Shown in pieces: positions 42,238-53,500 of a stretch of 64,000 bases of DNA; position 1 is the first letter of the stretch; every line of letters begins with the position of its first letter. A model generated the notes under the pieces. It saw only the letters and a program-made list of their open reading frames with translations. It did no database searches and was not told the origin of the DNA. The DNA comes from Hyphomonas sp. CY54-11-8 (GTDB taxonomy: Bacteria > Pseudomonadota > Alphaproteobacteria > Caulobacterales > Hyphomonadaceae). Position numbers and translations under genes: made by a program. Location of the stretch: NCBI RefSeq assembly GCF_000682735.1, contig NZ_AWFD01000038.1, positions 62,001 through 126,000 of the forward strand. Direction: 5' to 3'.

Positions 42238-42825
42238 CTATTCCTCCGCTTCCTGGCCGAGCACGAAATACACCCACTCGCCCTCCTCGGTGATCGCAGT
42301 ACGCATGCCGGGAAAGCCCTTGCCTGCGCGGATCTCCGCGATCCCGTCCTCGCCGACGAGATCCTGCAGCCGCTTGCGGTCCCGGAAAGAGAGCTTTTCC
42401 GGGATCAGGTCCTCGGCATTCTTCGCGGCCAGGTCCGGCCAGACATACCATTTCACGCCATCGACCTCACGCACGCCAACCGGCAGCTCCATCAGCGTCC
42501 GCAGCTTGCGGTTCGGGTCCACGCCGATCCGGCGCATCAGGTCCCAGTATTCGCGGTGCCCCTCGCCGCCGAGGTTCGAGACAAAGCCCGGATTCTCCCG
42601 CGCCAGCCGCGACAGGCCGGACAGCGAGCCCCGCTGTGCATATTTCAGCATCTCGTCGCGCGTCGCGGCCACGGCGTCCGGAATGACCACCGGCTCCGGC
42701 GCCTGCGGATCCTGCGACAGCGACTCCGGCGGATAGACCGGTTCTGCCGGGGCGGGCGAACACGCTGCAAACCCCACGGCCAGGCCAGCCGCCAGAAGCG
42801 CGTTACGCGCGTTAGACCACTGCAT
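42238..42825 (-). CDS. hypothetical lipoprotein
   Basis: A 195-residue exported protein. The signal peptide ends in a lipobox FAAC (Cys22), so it is predicted to be lipid-anchored. The mature part has a Pro/Glu-rich linker, then a helical segment (ATRDEMLKYAQRGSLSGLSRLARENPGFVSN) and a mixed domain ending GEWVYFVLGQ. I do not recognise a family. It overlaps the HAD phosphatase gene by 14 bases upstream and is directly followed by the PCD gene, so the three are one operon. Confidence 0.7.
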   Translation of the reverse strand: MQWSNARNALLAAGLAVGFAACSPAPAEPVYPPESLSQDPQAPEPVVIPDAVAATRDEMLKYAQRGSLSGLSRLARENPGFVSNLGGEGHREYWDLMRRIGVDPNRKLRTLMELPVGVREVDGVKWYVWPDLAAKNAEDLIPEKLSFRDRKRLQDLVGEDGIAEIRAGKGFPGMRTAITEEGEWVYFVLGQEAEE

Positions 42826-43462
42826 ATCCCGTCGCCGATTTCAGATCTTCGAGCAGCTGGTCTTCGCCCAGCACCTTGATCGTGGTCATGCCCATGGCGC
42901 GGGCCGGTTTCAGGTTGATGCCGAGATCGTCGAGATAGACGCAGTCGGCCGGGTCGACATCCAGCGCCTCGCACATCAGGGCGTAGATCCGCGGATCAGG
43001 CTTGCGGATGCCGATCTTAGAACTTTCGATCAGATGGTCGAACTGGTCGAACACATGCGCGAGCTCTGCGGCCTTCTTCTCGTCATTCGTCATCGAGGCG
43101 CCCTTCCCGATGGGCGCATTGTTGGTGATACAGCCGACCTTGCCGTGCGACTTGCAGACTTTCAGCGCTTTCACGACGCGCGGGCGCAGCGAACCGGACA
43201 GCAGCTTCAGCACGTCGGCGCCCGGCACTTCATGGCCGAGGGCTTTTGATTCTGCACGGAACAAGCCGTCGAACTCCTCGCCACTGACCTTGCTCTGCTC
43301 GAGCTTGGCCCAGGCATTGTCCAGCGGATTGGTGGCGTTGACGGTGCGGATGAAGTCTTTGGGGAGTCCCTGCTCGGCTTCATAGCGGGCGAAAGCATCG
43401 AAGGGTGAGGAGGTAAAAACGCCCCCGAAATCCCAGATTACGGCCTTGAAAATCTTTGTCAT
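42812..43462 (-). CDS. HAD-superfamily hydrolase
   Basis: A 216-residue HAD protein. The nucleophile Asp11 is in WDFGGVFTSS; the second residue of the usual DxD motif is Gly, as in the ACAD10/YihX-like group. Motif III Lys is in GIRKPDPRIY and motif IV Asp in VYLDDLGINLKPA. Likely a small-molecule phosphatase of haloacid-dehalogenase subfamily IA. It heads the three-gene operon with the lipoprotein and the PCD gene. Confidence 0.85.
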   Translation of the reverse strand: MTKIFKAVIWDFGGVFTSSPFDAFARYEAEQGLPKDFIRTVNATNPLDNAWAKLEQSKVSGEEFDGLFRAESKALGHEVPGADVLKLLSGSLRPRVVKALKVCKSHGKVGCITNNAPIGKGASMTNDEKKAAELAHVFDQFDHLIESSKIGIRKPDPRIYALMCEALDVDPADCVYLDDLGINLKPARAMGMTTIKVLGEDQLLEDLKSATGYAVV

Positions 43463-43575
43463 GCGAGACGTCTAGCCGCGCCGGAAGGAACTTTCAAACC
43501 TTGAAGATTGCCGGGCCGGTCTTAGGGTGGCGCCAGATCAAAGAATAGTCACGACAATCGAAGGAGAAACGACAG

Positions 43576-44493
43576 ATGGGCGTGCTTGAGGGCAAAGTGG
43601 TCCTGGTGACCGGCGGCGGTAACGGGATCGGCAAGGAAACGGCACTGCTTGCCGCAAAGGAAGGCGCAAAAGTCGTGGTGAACGACCTCGGCGGCAGCCT
43701 GTCCGGCGACGATCCGGGCGATGCCGGACCGGCCGAAAAGGTCGCGGCCGAGATCCGTGCAGCGGGCGGCGAAGCCGTCTCCAACTCCGATAGCGTGACG
43801 GACATGAAGGCCGTCGAAGGCATGATCGAACAGGCCAAGGACACGTTCGGCGACCTGAACGCGGTCATCAACCCGGCCGGTATTCTGCGGGACAAGATGT
43901 TTCACAAAATGTCCGAAGATGACTGGGATGCGGTGATCGACGTCCACCTGCGCGGCAGCTTCAACGTCACCCGTGCCGCCGTGGAAATGTTCCGCGAGAA
44001 GGAGGACGGCGCCTTCGTGCTGTTCACCTCCACCACCGGCCTGATCGGCAATGTCGGGCAGGCGAACTATGCCGCGGCCAAGCTCGGCATTGTCGGCCTG
44101 TCGCGCATCATCGCCATGGAAGGCGAGCGCAAGAATGTCCGCTCCAACGTCATCGCGCCGTTCGCCTGGACGCGCATGATCGCTTCCATCCCGGTGAAGG
44201 ACGAAGCCGGCGCCCAGCGCGTCAACCGGATGAAGGAAGGCATGCGGGCCGACCAGGTCGCCCAGCTTGCCGTCGCGCTCTGTGCCGACCGGGCAAAGGA
44301 CGTGTCCGGCCAGATCTTCGGCGTGCGCGGCAATGAGGTCGTGCTGTTCAACCAGCCGCGCCCGGTGAAATCCGTCGCCCGTCTCGAAGGCTGGGATCCG
44401 GAGTCGCTGATCGACCAGTGCATGCCCGCCATGAAAGCCGACTTCACGGACATGGGTCCGACCTCCAGCGTCTTCCCGTATGACCCGATCTGA
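43576..44493 (+). CDS. SDR family oxidoreductase, HSD17B4/MFE-2-like
   Basis: A 305-residue short-chain dehydrogenase similar to the hydroxyacyl-CoA dehydrogenase part of peroxisomal multifunctional enzyme 2. Glycine motif TGGGNGIGKE, an Asp after beta-2 (VVVNDLGGS) and catalytic Ser/Tyr-Lys (FTSTTG, YAAAK) are present. The usual NNAG motif reads NPAG. It could act on 3-hydroxyacyl-CoA or related substrates; there is no hydratase domain or neighbour to confirm. An AAGGAGAAACG site precedes the ATG. Confidence 0.88.
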   Translation: MGVLEGKVVLVTGGGNGIGKETALLAAKEGAKVVVNDLGGSLSGDDPGDAGPAEKVAAEIRAAGGEAVSNSDSVTDMKAVEGMIEQAKDTFGDLNAVINPAGILRDKMFHKMSEDDWDAVIDVHLRGSFNVTRAAVEMFREKEDGAFVLFTSTTGLIGNVGQANYAAAKLGIVGLSRIIAMEGERKNVRSNVIAPFAWTRMIASIPVKDEAGAQRVNRMKEGMRADQVAQLAVALCADRAKDVSGQIFGVRGNEVVLFNQPRPVKSVARLEGWDPESLIDQCMPAMKADFTDMGPTSSVFPYDPI

Positions 44494-44735
44494 TCCGGCC
44501 ATCCGATCCGATCTTTTCTGCGCGCCCCGGACATGGTTCCGGGGCGTTTGCGCCCGCTTATGCGGCACGGTGTGCCGAGCCACATGATGTCGGGAGTGCG
44601 CCTGTCGCTCCTCGCGGCGCGCAAGCCTGCATCCTGAACCTGCCCCTGACGGAAACCTGACGCGGGTTTTCACCCTGAAAATTCAGTTCACCCACAAAGC
44701 GCCTTCACGGGCATCGCAGGTTCTGGCGGGGGCGA
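44494..44735. other. 242-base convergent gap after the SDR gene
   Basis: Contains a 9-bp hairpin (44523-44531 with 44538-44546) followed by only three T residues, probably the SDR terminator; a short repeat CGGCAC-GGT-GTGCCG at 44563-44577; and a weak AAACC/GGTTT hairpin with a T-run near 44655-44676 that could end the SDR transcript. No gene seen. Confidence 0.5.
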
Positions 44736-45800
44736 TCAGTCCGGCGTTTCCGCACGCGGCCGCAGATCCGTTGGACCGAACGCATTGTCCGGCGCCTCCG
44801 GCTCAGGCTCTAGCTCTGGCGCCGGCTCTGCGGTGGGCGGGGGCGTGGTCTCCTGCCCGAACCTGTCCTGCGCGTCCTGAAGGAAGCTGTCGAACTCATC
44901 GGGGGACTCGGTTACCGCCTCATCCTGCGGCAGCGCTTCCGGGCCCTCTTCCGGCACAGGCGGCAAATCCGGCAGGCCTGGCCGCGCGGCAGGCGTTTCA
45001 GGTTGGACCTCTGGGCCGATCTCCTCCGGCGCAGACGGCTTCGGGTCTGCTGGCCGTTTCGGAGCGGACCGGCGCACGGCCTGCTCGTCCAGTACGCAGG
45101 ATGCGAGCCCTTCGGAGCGGACCACCCGCATGCGGGCCTGCAGCGTGCCCGCGCGCTGGGAGACATAAGGCCCCGGCGGGTCAAGGCGCCATTTGTTGGG
45201 GCTCGGCAGAACCGCTGCCAGCAGCGCGGCTTCGCGTTCTGTCAGCTCAGCGGCGGACTTGCCGAACCGCGCCCGGGCCGCCGCTTCGGCGCCGAAGATC
45301 CCGTCGCCCCATTCGGCAACGTTCAGATAGGCCTCCATCACCCGGCGCTTGCCCCACATGCCGTCGATGAAGGTCGCAAACCAGGCTTCGGCGCCCTTGC
45401 GGGCAAAGCCGCCGCCATTCCAGAGGAAGACATTCTTCGCCGTCTGCTGAGTGATGGTGGAGGCGCCACGCAAGCCCTTGCCCCGCTTGTATTCGTCAAT
45501 CGCCTTTTCGATCGCGTCACGGTCGAGGCCGGTATGCTGGCAGAAACGCGTATCCTCCGCCGCAATGACAGCGAGGACCAGGTTGGGAGAGATATCGTCG
45601 ATGGAGACCAGGTTGCGCTTGATCTGCTCACCGCCAATCGCGCGCTGCGCCATCAGGACCGTACCGGGCACCGGCGCCGCCTTCAGCACGAGGGCGTAAA
45701 TATGCACGCCCACGAACAGGCCGAGCACGAATTTCAGTGCCCAGCCCAGATAATCTATCAGGCTGCGGCCTTGCGGCTTTTTCTGCCGGAGCTTTTTCAT
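44736..45800 (-). CDS. mtgA: monofunctional peptidoglycan transglycosylase with extra C-terminal tail
   Basis: A 354-residue GT51 enzyme that polymerises lipid II in the periplasm. After a short cytoplasmic start, one membrane anchor (~19-41) is followed by the catalytic domain: [10 protein letters not shown] (general base Glu82), [16 protein letters not shown] and [19 protein letters not shown]. The typical MtgA ends near residue 235; here ~115 extra residues follow, a Pro/Glu/Asp-rich and probably disordered tail. ATG 45800 overlaps the queG stop, so it is translated after queG. Confidence 0.92.
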   Translation of the reverse strand: MKKLRQKKPQGRSLIDYLGWALKFVLGLFVGVHIYALVLKAAPVPGTVLMAQRAIGGEQIKRNLVSIDDISPNLVLAVIAAEDTRFCQHTGLDRDAIEKAIDEYKRGKGLRGASTITQQTAKNVFLWNGGGFARKGAEAWFATFIDGMWGKRRVMEAYLNVAEWGDGIFGAEAAARARFGKSAAELTEREAALLAAVLPSPNKWRLDPPGPYVSQRAGTLQARMRVVRSEGLASCVLDEQAVRRSAPKRPADPKPSAPEEIGPEVQPETPAARPGLPDLPPVPEEGPEALPQDEAVTESPDEFDSFLQDAQDRFGQETTPPPTAEPAPELEPEPEAPDNAFGPTDLRPRAETPD

Positions 45801-46942
45801 GCGCCTCTGTTCCATTCCCTCAGCACATCGGGGTCGGTTTCCCCGGCCACATTCTGTGAACGCGCGAGAGAGAACCGCTCCGCATCCAGTTGCAAGAGGG
45901 CCCATACAGCCGCCCCGCGCACCAGCGCAGAGGCATCCTGCAACAGATCCTCCAGCAGCGGAACGAACCGGGAGGCGCCGGAGTTCCCGCCAGAATTCCC
46001 GATCGCGATGCAGACATTGCGCACGAACCTGTCCCGCCCGATCCGCTTGATGGGCGAGCCGGAGAACACTTCGCGGAAAGCCGCATCGTCCAGCGCCGCC
46101 AACTCGTCGAGTCCGGGCAGTTTCAGTTCGGCGCGCGCATGGAAGGCCGCTTCGCTGGCCGCGCTTGCGAACTTGTTCCACGGGCAGACAGCCAGGCAGT
46201 CGTCGCAGCCATAGATCCGGTTGCCCATGGCCGCGCGGAATTCCTCCGGGATCGGGCCTTTGTGTTCAATGGTGAGATAGGAAATACACCGCCGCGCATC
46301 GAGCTGGTAGGGCGCCGGGAAGGCCTTGGTCGGGCAGACATCGAGGCAGTTCCGGCAGCTGCCGCAATGGTCCGCTTCGGGAGCATCGGGGACGAGGTCC
46401 GCATCGGTCAGCATCACGCCGAGAAAGAACCAGGAGCCAAGCTCCCGGCTGACAAGGTTCGTATGCTTGCCCTGCCAGCCAAGCCCGGCCTTTGCCGCCA
46501 GGGGTTTCTCCATCAGCGGCGCAGTGTCGACAAAGACTTTCACCTCCGACCCGGTTTTCGCGACGAATTCCCTGGCGAGCTGTTTCAGGCGGGACTTCAG
46601 CGTATCGTGATAGTCCCTCCCCCGCGCATAGACGGAAATGTTCCCGGCCTCAGCTTGTTTCAGCGTCTCCATCGGATCATGGTCCGGACCGTAATTCAGC
46701 GCGACGGCAACGGCGGACTTAGCGCCCGCCCACATCGACACCGGCGTGCGGCGCCGCTCCAGCGTCGTCTCCATCCAGTCCATGGTGCCGTGCCGGCCCG
46801 CCTCGACGAACGCCTCCAGCCGCTCCGACGCCGCCCAGGCTTCATCCGCCCGCGCGATGCCGACCGCATCGAAACCGAGCGTCAGGGCCTGTTGCCTGGC
46901 AAATTCGGCGCGGCCCGCCGGATCAGAAATCAAGGTTGGCAT
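45797..46942 (-). CDS. queG: epoxyqueuosine reductase QueG
   Basis: A 381-residue cobalamin- and Fe-S-dependent enzyme of the last step of queuosine synthesis in tRNA. Two ferredoxin-type cluster motifs occur: [16 protein letters not shown] and [14 protein letters not shown]. The C-terminal ~70 residues look like a short HEAT-type repeat region ([14 protein letters not shown]), used for tRNA binding. ATG 46942 overlaps the upstream GST gene by 20 bases, and the stop overlaps mtgA (ATGA), giving a GST-queG-mtgA operon. Confidence 0.93.
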   Translation of the reverse strand: MPTLISDPAGRAEFARQQALTLGFDAVGIARADEAWAASERLEAFVEAGRHGTMDWMETTLERRRTPVSMWAGAKSAVAVALNYGPDHDPMETLKQAEAGNISVYARGRDYHDTLKSRLKQLAREFVAKTGSEVKVFVDTAPLMEKPLAAKAGLGWQGKHTNLVSRELGSWFFLGVMLTDADLVPDAPEADHCGSCRNCLDVCPTKAFPAPYQLDARRCISYLTIEHKGPIPEEFRAAMGNRIYGCDDCLAVCPWNKFASAASEAAFHARAELKLPGLDELAALDDAAFREVFSGSPIKRIGRDRFVRNVCIAIGNSGGNSGASRFVPLLEDLLQDASALVRGAAVWALLQLDAERFSLARSQNVAGETDPDVLREWNRGA

Positions 46943-47597
46943 AGTGCGGAGAAGGTCGCACGGCATCCAGCCGGTCGGCAAGCAGCGGACGGAAGCTCGG
47001 CCGCGACTTTAATCGCGCATACCAGGTGCGCAGGTCCGGCACCGCTTCCCACTGGATGTCGCCGAAATAATCGCAGGCGGACAGATGCGCCGCTGCCGCG
47101 AGGTCGGCCAGCGTCAGGTCCCGCCCGGCGATGAAGCCATGGGTCTCCACCAGCGCATTCAGGAAGGTCAGACGACCGCGCAGTGTGTGTGCACCCCGGC
47201 GCAGCTTTTCCGAATCCGGTTGGCGGTCGCGCCGCACCCATTGCATTACCCGTTCGGTCAGCAGCGTGTCGGTGACTTCCTCGAAGCCCTCCTCCACCCA
47301 CGCCCACAGGCGCCGCGCTTCAGCGCGCTGGCTGGGATCCGGTGGCAGCAAGTGGTGGCTGTCGACCGATTCTTCCAGGAACTCGCAGATCGCCCGCGTG
47401 CCCACCGCGACGATACGTCCATCAGGCCCTTCCTGCAGCAATGCCGGCGCCACGGCGCCCGGGCCGAGCAGGCGCAGATCGGGATGCGGAGCCCAGGGAG
47501 AGGACTCAACTGTTTCAAAATCCAGCCCTTTTTCGGCCAGACACAGACGCACCAGCCGTCCGGCCGGGTCCAGGCACCAGTGGTAAAGTCGGGTCAT
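46923..47597 (-). CDS. glutathione S-transferase family protein
   Basis: A 224-residue GST. The N-terminal domain starts [26 protein letters not shown]; the Cys near residue 8 could be catalytic as in beta/omega-like GSTs. The glutathione-specificity region is modified (APALLQEG and [11 protein letters not shown]), and the C-terminal half contains [16 protein letters not shown]. It is the first gene of the operon with queG and mtgA. The substrate is unknown; it is the third GST in the window. Confidence 0.85.
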   Translation of the reverse strand: MTRLYHWCLDPAGRLVRLCLAEKGLDFETVESSPWAPHPDLRLLGPGAVAPALLQEGPDGRIVAVGTRAICEFLEESVDSHHLLPPDPSQRAEARRLWAWVEEGFEEVTDTLLTERVMQWVRRDRQPDSEKLRRGAHTLRGRLTFLNALVETHGFIAGRDLTLADLAAAAHLSACDYFGDIQWEAVPDLRTWYARLKSRPSFRPLLADRLDAVRPSPHYANLDF

Positions 47598-47721
47598 CGG
47601 CAGGCAAGCCTCCTGCAGCCTGCCGACGATAATTAATCCACAGGAGTAAAGAACGTCTATCCGAACGGAAAAAGCTGTGGTTCAAAAACAGCCTCAGAAT
47701 TGACCAAAGAGACTGCCTCCC

Positions 47722-50457
47722 ATGAAAACCAGATTTGCAACCGCTCTCCTCGCAGGCGCAGCGTCCGTCATTCTTGTGTCGGCCTGCAGCACGCCGGCCG
47801 ACTCCGCCGCGGCATCCATTGAAGCAGAGACCGCTGCGGCGCAGGCCCCGGTTCTCCAGGCTGAAATTCCGAGAGGCCAGCTGCCGACCGGTGTCCGCCC
47901 GACGGCTTACCGGCTCGATCTGGTGACGGACCCGAATGCGGCGACCTTCACCGGGTATGAAGAGATCGATCTCATTCTGGAAAAGCCGCATTCCCGCATC
48001 TGGCTGCACGCCCTTGGCCCGGTGGTCTCCTCGATCAAGGCGGTCCTGCCGGACGGGATGGAAATCGGCGCCACATTCACCGGAGACCAGACACCGGATG
48101 GGGTTGCGCGTATCGATTTCGACGCGCCGCTTCCGGCCGGCAATGCGACGCTCGTCCTCAAATATGAAGCGCCGTACAATCTCCACCTGGCCGGCCTCTA
48201 CAAGGTCGAGCAAGGCGGCCTTCCCTATCTCGTTACCCAGTTCGAAGACATCGACGCGCGCCGCATGTTCGTCTCCTTCGACGAGCCGCGCTTCAAGACC
48301 CCATATACGCTGACCGTGACCGCGCCCGCCGAAATGGAAGTCGCCGCGAACGGCGCTGAAACCGAAGCGGAAGACCTCGGCGATGGCCTCGTCCGCCACC
48401 ATTTCGCAACCACCCGGCCGCTTCAGTCCTATCTCGTTGCCATCATGGTCGGGCCCTATGACCAGGTCGTGGCCGACCCGATCCCGGCAACGGACCTGCG
48501 CCCCGAACCCGTTCCCCTACGCGCCTTCGCGCCAGCCGGCAAAGGCGAGAAGCTCAAGGACGCGCTCGACATCACTGACGAAATGGTCGAGTGGCAGGAA
48601 TCCTATTTCGACTATCCGTATCCATACGGAAAACTGGACCTGATCGCTGCGGCAGACTTTGCCTATGGCGCCATGGAGAATGCGGGCGCCATCGTGTACC
48701 GCGAAGCCGCCCTGCTGATCGACGACCGTACGTCTCTGGCGCGGCGCCGTGGCATCTACAGCACCCACGCACACGAACTGGGCCACCAATGGTTCGGCAA
48801 CCTGGTCACGCCGGCCTGGTGGAACGATATCTGGCTGAACGAAGCCTTCGCGACCTGGATCAGCACGAAGACGATGAATGCCATCGACCCAGAAGGCGAC
48901 TGGTCCCTGGGCCCGATCAATTCCAGCCTCAACGCGATGCCGACCGACAGCCTCATCTCGACCCGCCAGATCCGCAACCCGATCCTGACAAATGGCGATA
49001 TCGGCGACGCGTTCGATTCCATCACCTACCGCAAGGGCGGCGCGGTGCTGAACATGTTCGAGACCTATCTGGGCGAAGACACGTTCCGCGATGGCATCCG
49101 CCTGCACATGCGCCGCTTCGAAGATGGCGTGGCCACAACGCAGGACTTCATGCAGAGTCTGGCCGATGGCTCCGGCCAGCCGGGCGTCGTGTCCTCATTC
49201 ACCTCCTTCATCTCCCAGCCGGGCATCCCGTTCCTTGATGTGACTGTGAGCTGTTCTGCGCCCACGGGAGGTGAAATCTCGGTCACACAGAGCCGCTACG
49301 CGCCGCTCGGCTCCAGGATCGACACGGATGCCCAGACCTGGGAAATCCCGTTCGCAGCGCGTATCCATGACGCCTCCGGCGACCGTGTCGTCCGCCAGAT
49401 GCTATCAGCGAAAACAAACACAATCACGCTCGACGCCTGCCCGGACTGGGTGATGCCGAATGCCGGTGGTGCTGGCTATTGGCGGTTTGAGACCGATGCG
49501 GACAATGCCGCAGCCCTGCAGGCAAACTATGCCTCGCTCAGCCCGGCCGAGCAGATGATGCTGCTCGATTCCATCGGCGCCGGGTTCGACGCTGGCAAGC
49601 TGAGCGCGGCAGATCTCGTGTCCGCACTGGAAACGTCGGCCGGTGGGTCGGCAGCGGCGATCTATTCCTCCATCGGCGAAATCGGTTCGCTGAAGGCCAT
49701 GCTGGACGAAGACGGCAAGGCCAGCCTCGCCGACTGGATCGAGACAACCTATGGCCCGGTCTGGACCTATCTCTCCGAACGCCCGGCCCCGGCACTGTCG
49801 ACCTCGGAGCGCCTGCTCGCCCCGTCGCTCTGGAGCCTGCTGCTGGAAGACGGGAACCGCGCCGATGATCGCGCGGAAGTCGCGGCACGCGGCAAAGCCT
49901 ATATGGGAATCGGCCAGGACGCGGATCCAGCCGCCCTGCCCTCAGAAGACCTCTATGCTGCGGTCGCAGCGGGCGTCGAGAATGGCGACTGGGATTTCTA
50001 TCGGGGTGCAATCGACTTCGTGCGGACCTCGCAGAACCAGACAGAACGCGTGACCATCCTCTCCGCCATTGCTGGCGAAGCCACGCCGGACATCGTGGCC
50101 GACCTGTTCAAACTGTCCCTCAGCGACGAGGTCTCAGGCAACGAACTCTACTCGATCTACAACTACTCGCTGGCGAACCAGAAGGCGCAGTCGACCGTCT
50201 GGCCACTGATCAAGGACAATTTCGCAAGCATCGTGGCGAAGATCCCGCTGATCCGGAAGCCTCAGATGCCGAAGATGGCCAGCGCGTTCTGCACGGCGGA
50301 AGATGTGGCAGACGCCAAAGCCTTCTTTGAAAGCCAGGCCGACCTGATGCCGGGTTATGAGCGTTCTCTGGCGCAGGGTGTCGAACGCGGTGAAAACTGC
50401 AGTGCCCTCCGGGCCGCCACTGCTGACGATGTGAAGGCCATCTTCTCGGAAGACTGA
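47722..50457 (+). CDS. M1 family metallopeptidase lipoprotein
   Basis: A 911-residue aminopeptidase N relative. It has a lipoprotein signal with Cys22 in VSAC, so it should be anchored in the periplasm or outer membrane. The substrate motif GAMEN spans residues 316-320; zinc ligands are His351 and His355 in HELGH and Glu374 in NEAFA. After the catalytic part there is a Cys-containing middle domain and a long C-terminal helical (ERAP1-like) region. It is expected to trim N-terminal residues of exported peptides. A single-gene unit closed by a hairpin. Confidence 0.92.
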   Translation: MKTRFATALLAGAASVILVSACSTPADSAAASIEAETAAAQAPVLQAEIPRGQLPTGVRPTAYRLDLVTDPNAATFTGYEEIDLILEKPHSRIWLHALGPVVSSIKAVLPDGMEIGATFTGDQTPDGVARIDFDAPLPAGNATLVLKYEAPYNLHLAGLYKVEQGGLPYLVTQFEDIDARRMFVSFDEPRFKTPYTLTVTAPAEMEVAANGAETEAEDLGDGLVRHHFATTRPLQSYLVAIMVGPYDQVVADPIPATDLRPEPVPLRAFAPAGKGEKLKDALDITDEMVEWQESYFDYPYPYGKLDLIAAADFAYGAMENAGAIVYREAALLIDDRTSLARRRGIYSTHAHELGHQWFGNLVTPAWWNDIWLNEAFATWISTKTMNAIDPEGDWSLGPINSSLNAMPTDSLISTRQIRNPILTNGDIGDAFDSITYRKGGAVLNMFETYLGEDTFRDGIRLHMRRFEDGVATTQDFMQSLADGSGQPGVVSSFTSFISQPGIPFLDVTVSCSAPTGGEISVTQSRYAPLGSRIDTDAQTWEIPFAARIHDASGDRVVRQMLSAKTNTITLDACPDWVMPNAGGAGYWRFETDADNAAALQANYASLSPAEQMMLLDSIGAGFDAGKLSAADLVSALETSAGGSAAAIYSSIGEIGSLKAMLDEDGKASLADWIETTYGPVWTYLSERPAPALSTSERLLAPSLWSLLLEDGNRADDRAEVAARGKAYMGIGQDADPAALPSEDLYAAVAAGVENGDWDFYRGAIDFVRTSQNQTERVTILSAIAGEATPDIVADLFKLSLSDEVSGNELYSIYNYSLANQKAQSTVWPLIKDNFASIVAKIPLIRKPQMPKMASAFCTAEDVADAKAFFESQADLMPGYERSLAQGVERGENCSALRAATADDVKAIFSED

Positions 50458-50475
50458 TCCGTCAGCACCACAAAT

Positions 50476-50513
50476 CAAAGCCCCGCATCTGTTACCGGAT
50501 GCGGGGCTTTTTG
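50476..50513. terminator. bidirectional terminator between the M1 and NAD-GDH genes
   Basis: A 12-bp stem (50478-50489 with 50497-50508) with a 7-base loop ends in TTTTT on the plus strand and in a less perfect T-rich stretch on the minus strand. It lies in the 74-base gap between convergent genes. Confidence 0.9.
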
Positions 50514-50531
50514 TTTGGCGCGAGTTTATGT

Positions 50532-53500
50532 CTAGCGTTTCATGAAATGGCGCACGGCATCGGCGGCGAGTGCAAATTTCGCAAAACTCCAGGCTTTTTC
50601 CCTGCCGAGTTCCGTGAGCGTCGCCAGCAGGTCCCGGCGACCATCCTGATGCTTGGACAACCAGGCCGCTGCCCCGCCCGCCGCGAGGGCATCGCGCGCC
50701 GCATCGGCCTGCGTCTGCACCAGTTCAACAATCAGGCGGCGCCCGGCGACACGGTCCCAGAAGCCGGCCTTGGACAAGCCATCCAAAGCGGTAACCCGCA
50801 GGCGATCGAGGCGTAGCGCTTCGCCGATCTGGAAGAAGCACTCACCCGCAACGGGCACTTTCTCACCGGTCTCGCGAGCCAGGTCCACCACGACGAGGCC
50901 CTGGGCAAACAGGCTCATGGCAGATGCCCAGCGCGCCAGTTCTTCCGGGGCGCCACGCCGCATCAGCGTACGGGTCGACCGCTCGATCTGCGCCGCCGGG
51001 AATTGCGTATGGATGTCGGCGAGCGAGGCCTTGAACTCATTGAGCGGGGCGTGGGTGGCGTCCACAAGTTCCTGCAACGTGCCTTTCGGCATGGACGTCA
51101 CGAACCAGGCCGCTGCCGCGCTCATTGCCTGCGCGGCAAGGAGGCGCAGGTCCGTCTGAACATCTGCATGAACAACATTGTCGAGCGCGTCGACTTCGCG
51201 CTGGAAGCCTTCGAAATCCAGCACCACCCGTGCCGCCTCAAGGCCCCGCACAATGGCGGCCATGTCGGTCGTGTCGGTCATCTCCCGCAGGCGGAAGACG
51301 GGGATCGTGCCGCCCATATCGAGCGACCGGTTGGCCAGCACCGTCGCGATGATCTCCCGCTTCAGGCGGTGATTGTCCATCGCTTCGTGGTAGGAGTCGA
51401 TCGGGCTGGGGAAGTAGGCCCTCAGCACGTCCTCGAAATAGGGATCGTCCGGAAGGTCGGACGCGACAAGGTCATCAAACAGGGTGATCTTAGACCAGGC
51501 CAGCAGCACCGCCAGTTCCGGACGGCTGAGGCTCTGCCCGTGATCGGCGCGCACTTTCATGTCGCCGGTATCGGGCAGGCCCTCCAGCGCGCGGTCCAGC
51601 ACGCCCCGGCTTTCAAGGTGCACCATCAGGCGCTCCAGCGCTTCATGATCCTGCTTCGCCGTGGCTTCTGCCAGCGTGAGGGCAGCGGTCTGGTCGTAAT
51701 TGTGGCGCAGGACATGGGCAGCGACATCGTCGGTCATGTCCGCAAGCAAGGCGTTGCGCTTGTCTTCTTCCAGATTGCCAAGACGGATCGCTTCGGCAGC
51801 GAGGATCTTGATATTCACTTCGTGGTCGGAAGAATCGACACCGGCCGAGTTGTCGATGGCGTCAGAGTTGACCCGTCCGCCGGAGAGGGCAAACTCGATC
51901 CGGGCCGCCTGGGTCACACCCAGATTGGCACCCTCCCCGATCACTTTCACGCGCAGCTGGTGCGCGCCGACCCGGATGGCATCATTGGCCCGGTCGCCGA
52001 CTTCGGCATTGGTCTCGGTGTCCGCTTTCACATAGGTGCCAATACCGCCGAACCAGAGCAGGTCCGCCTGCGATTTCAGGAGCGCGTTGATCAGCTGGTC
52101 GGGCGTGACGGTATCAGCGTTCAACCCTGTCAACGCCTTGATCTCGTCGGTGAGTTCGATCGACTTGGCAGACCGGGCAAACACGCCGCCGCCTTTGGAA
52201 ATCAGGCTCGTATCATAGTCTTCCCAGCTTGATTGTGGCAGGTCGAACAGGCGCTGACGTTCGGCCAGATTCTTCTTCGAATCGACCGGGTCCGGATCGA
52301 TGAATATGTGCATGTGATTGAACGCTGCCACGAGGCGGATTTCTGGCGACAGCAGCATGCCATTGCCGAACACGTCACCGCTCATGTCGCCAACGCCGAT
52401 GACCGTGAAGGGCTCGGTCTGGATATCCTTGCCCATTTCCCGGAAGTGGCGTTTCACCGCTTCCCAGGCGCCCCGCGCCGTGATGCCCATCTTCTTGTGG
52501 TCATAACCGGCCGATCCGCCTGAGGCGAAGGCATCGCCCAGCCAGTGGTCTTTTTCGAGGCTGATGGCATTGGCCGTATCGGAGAACGTGGCCGTGCCCT
52601 TGTCGGCAGCGACGACCAGGTAAGGATCATCACCGTCCCACACGACCGTATCCGCAGGATGCGTGACTTCGCCGTCGATCAGATTATCCGTCAGCTCCAG
52701 CAGCGACGTAATGAATTCCTTGTAGGCATCCCGTCCACCTTCGAACCAGGCATTGCGGTCTGAACGATCCGGCAACTGTTTCGGATAGAAACCGCCTTTG
52801 GACCCGGCGGGGACGATGACTGCATTCTTCACCTGCTGCGCTTTGACGAGACCCAGCACTTCGGTGCGGTAGTCCGCCGCCCTGTCCGACCAGCGCAGGC
52901 CGCCCCGTGCCACCGGACCAAAGCGGAGGTGAACCCCTTCAACCTTCGGGCTGGACATGAAGATCTCGCGGAACGGTTTCGGCTCCGGCACTTCCCGCAG
53001 CTCACGGCTGGCGATCTTCAGGCTGACAAAGCTGTGCGGGCCGCCGTCGGCAGTCGTCTGATAGAAATTGGTTCGTTGCACACCGAGGATGAGGTCCGTC
53101 AGGCGGCGCAACACCTGATCGTCCGCCAGAGCGGACACATCCCGCAGGTTCACTTCGATACTGTCGCAAATTTCACGGCAGGCTTGCTCACGCTGGCGCA
53201 GGCTGAGATCCTTGGATGGATCGAACCGAACTGCGAAGAGGTCGACCAACAGACGAGTCAGGGCCGGGTACCGGGCCAACGCCCCTTCCTGTACCTCCTG
53301 CGGCTGATCGAGGCCCGTCTGGCGCCGGTAGGCGCAGAGCGTACGGATCAAGGCCGCCTCGCGCCAGCTGGCCCCGGCCGCCAGGATCAGACGGTTGAAC
53401 CCGTCATTCTCGGCATAGCCGCTCCATACAGCGACAAAGGCTTCCTCAAGGCGACGCGCCACTTCATCGAGATCGATCGGCGCACCGTTTTCCGAGCGCA

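Noticed and set aside
42812-43462. HAD protein judged inactive because its DxD motif reads DFG
   Set aside because: Several active HAD subfamilies have Gly at the second position, so loss of activity is not supported.
45801-46181. 127-codon N-terminal extension of mtgA
   Set aside because: It overlaps queG in another frame and is Arg/Cys/Gly-rich without motifs; ATG 45800 gives a normal MtgA start.
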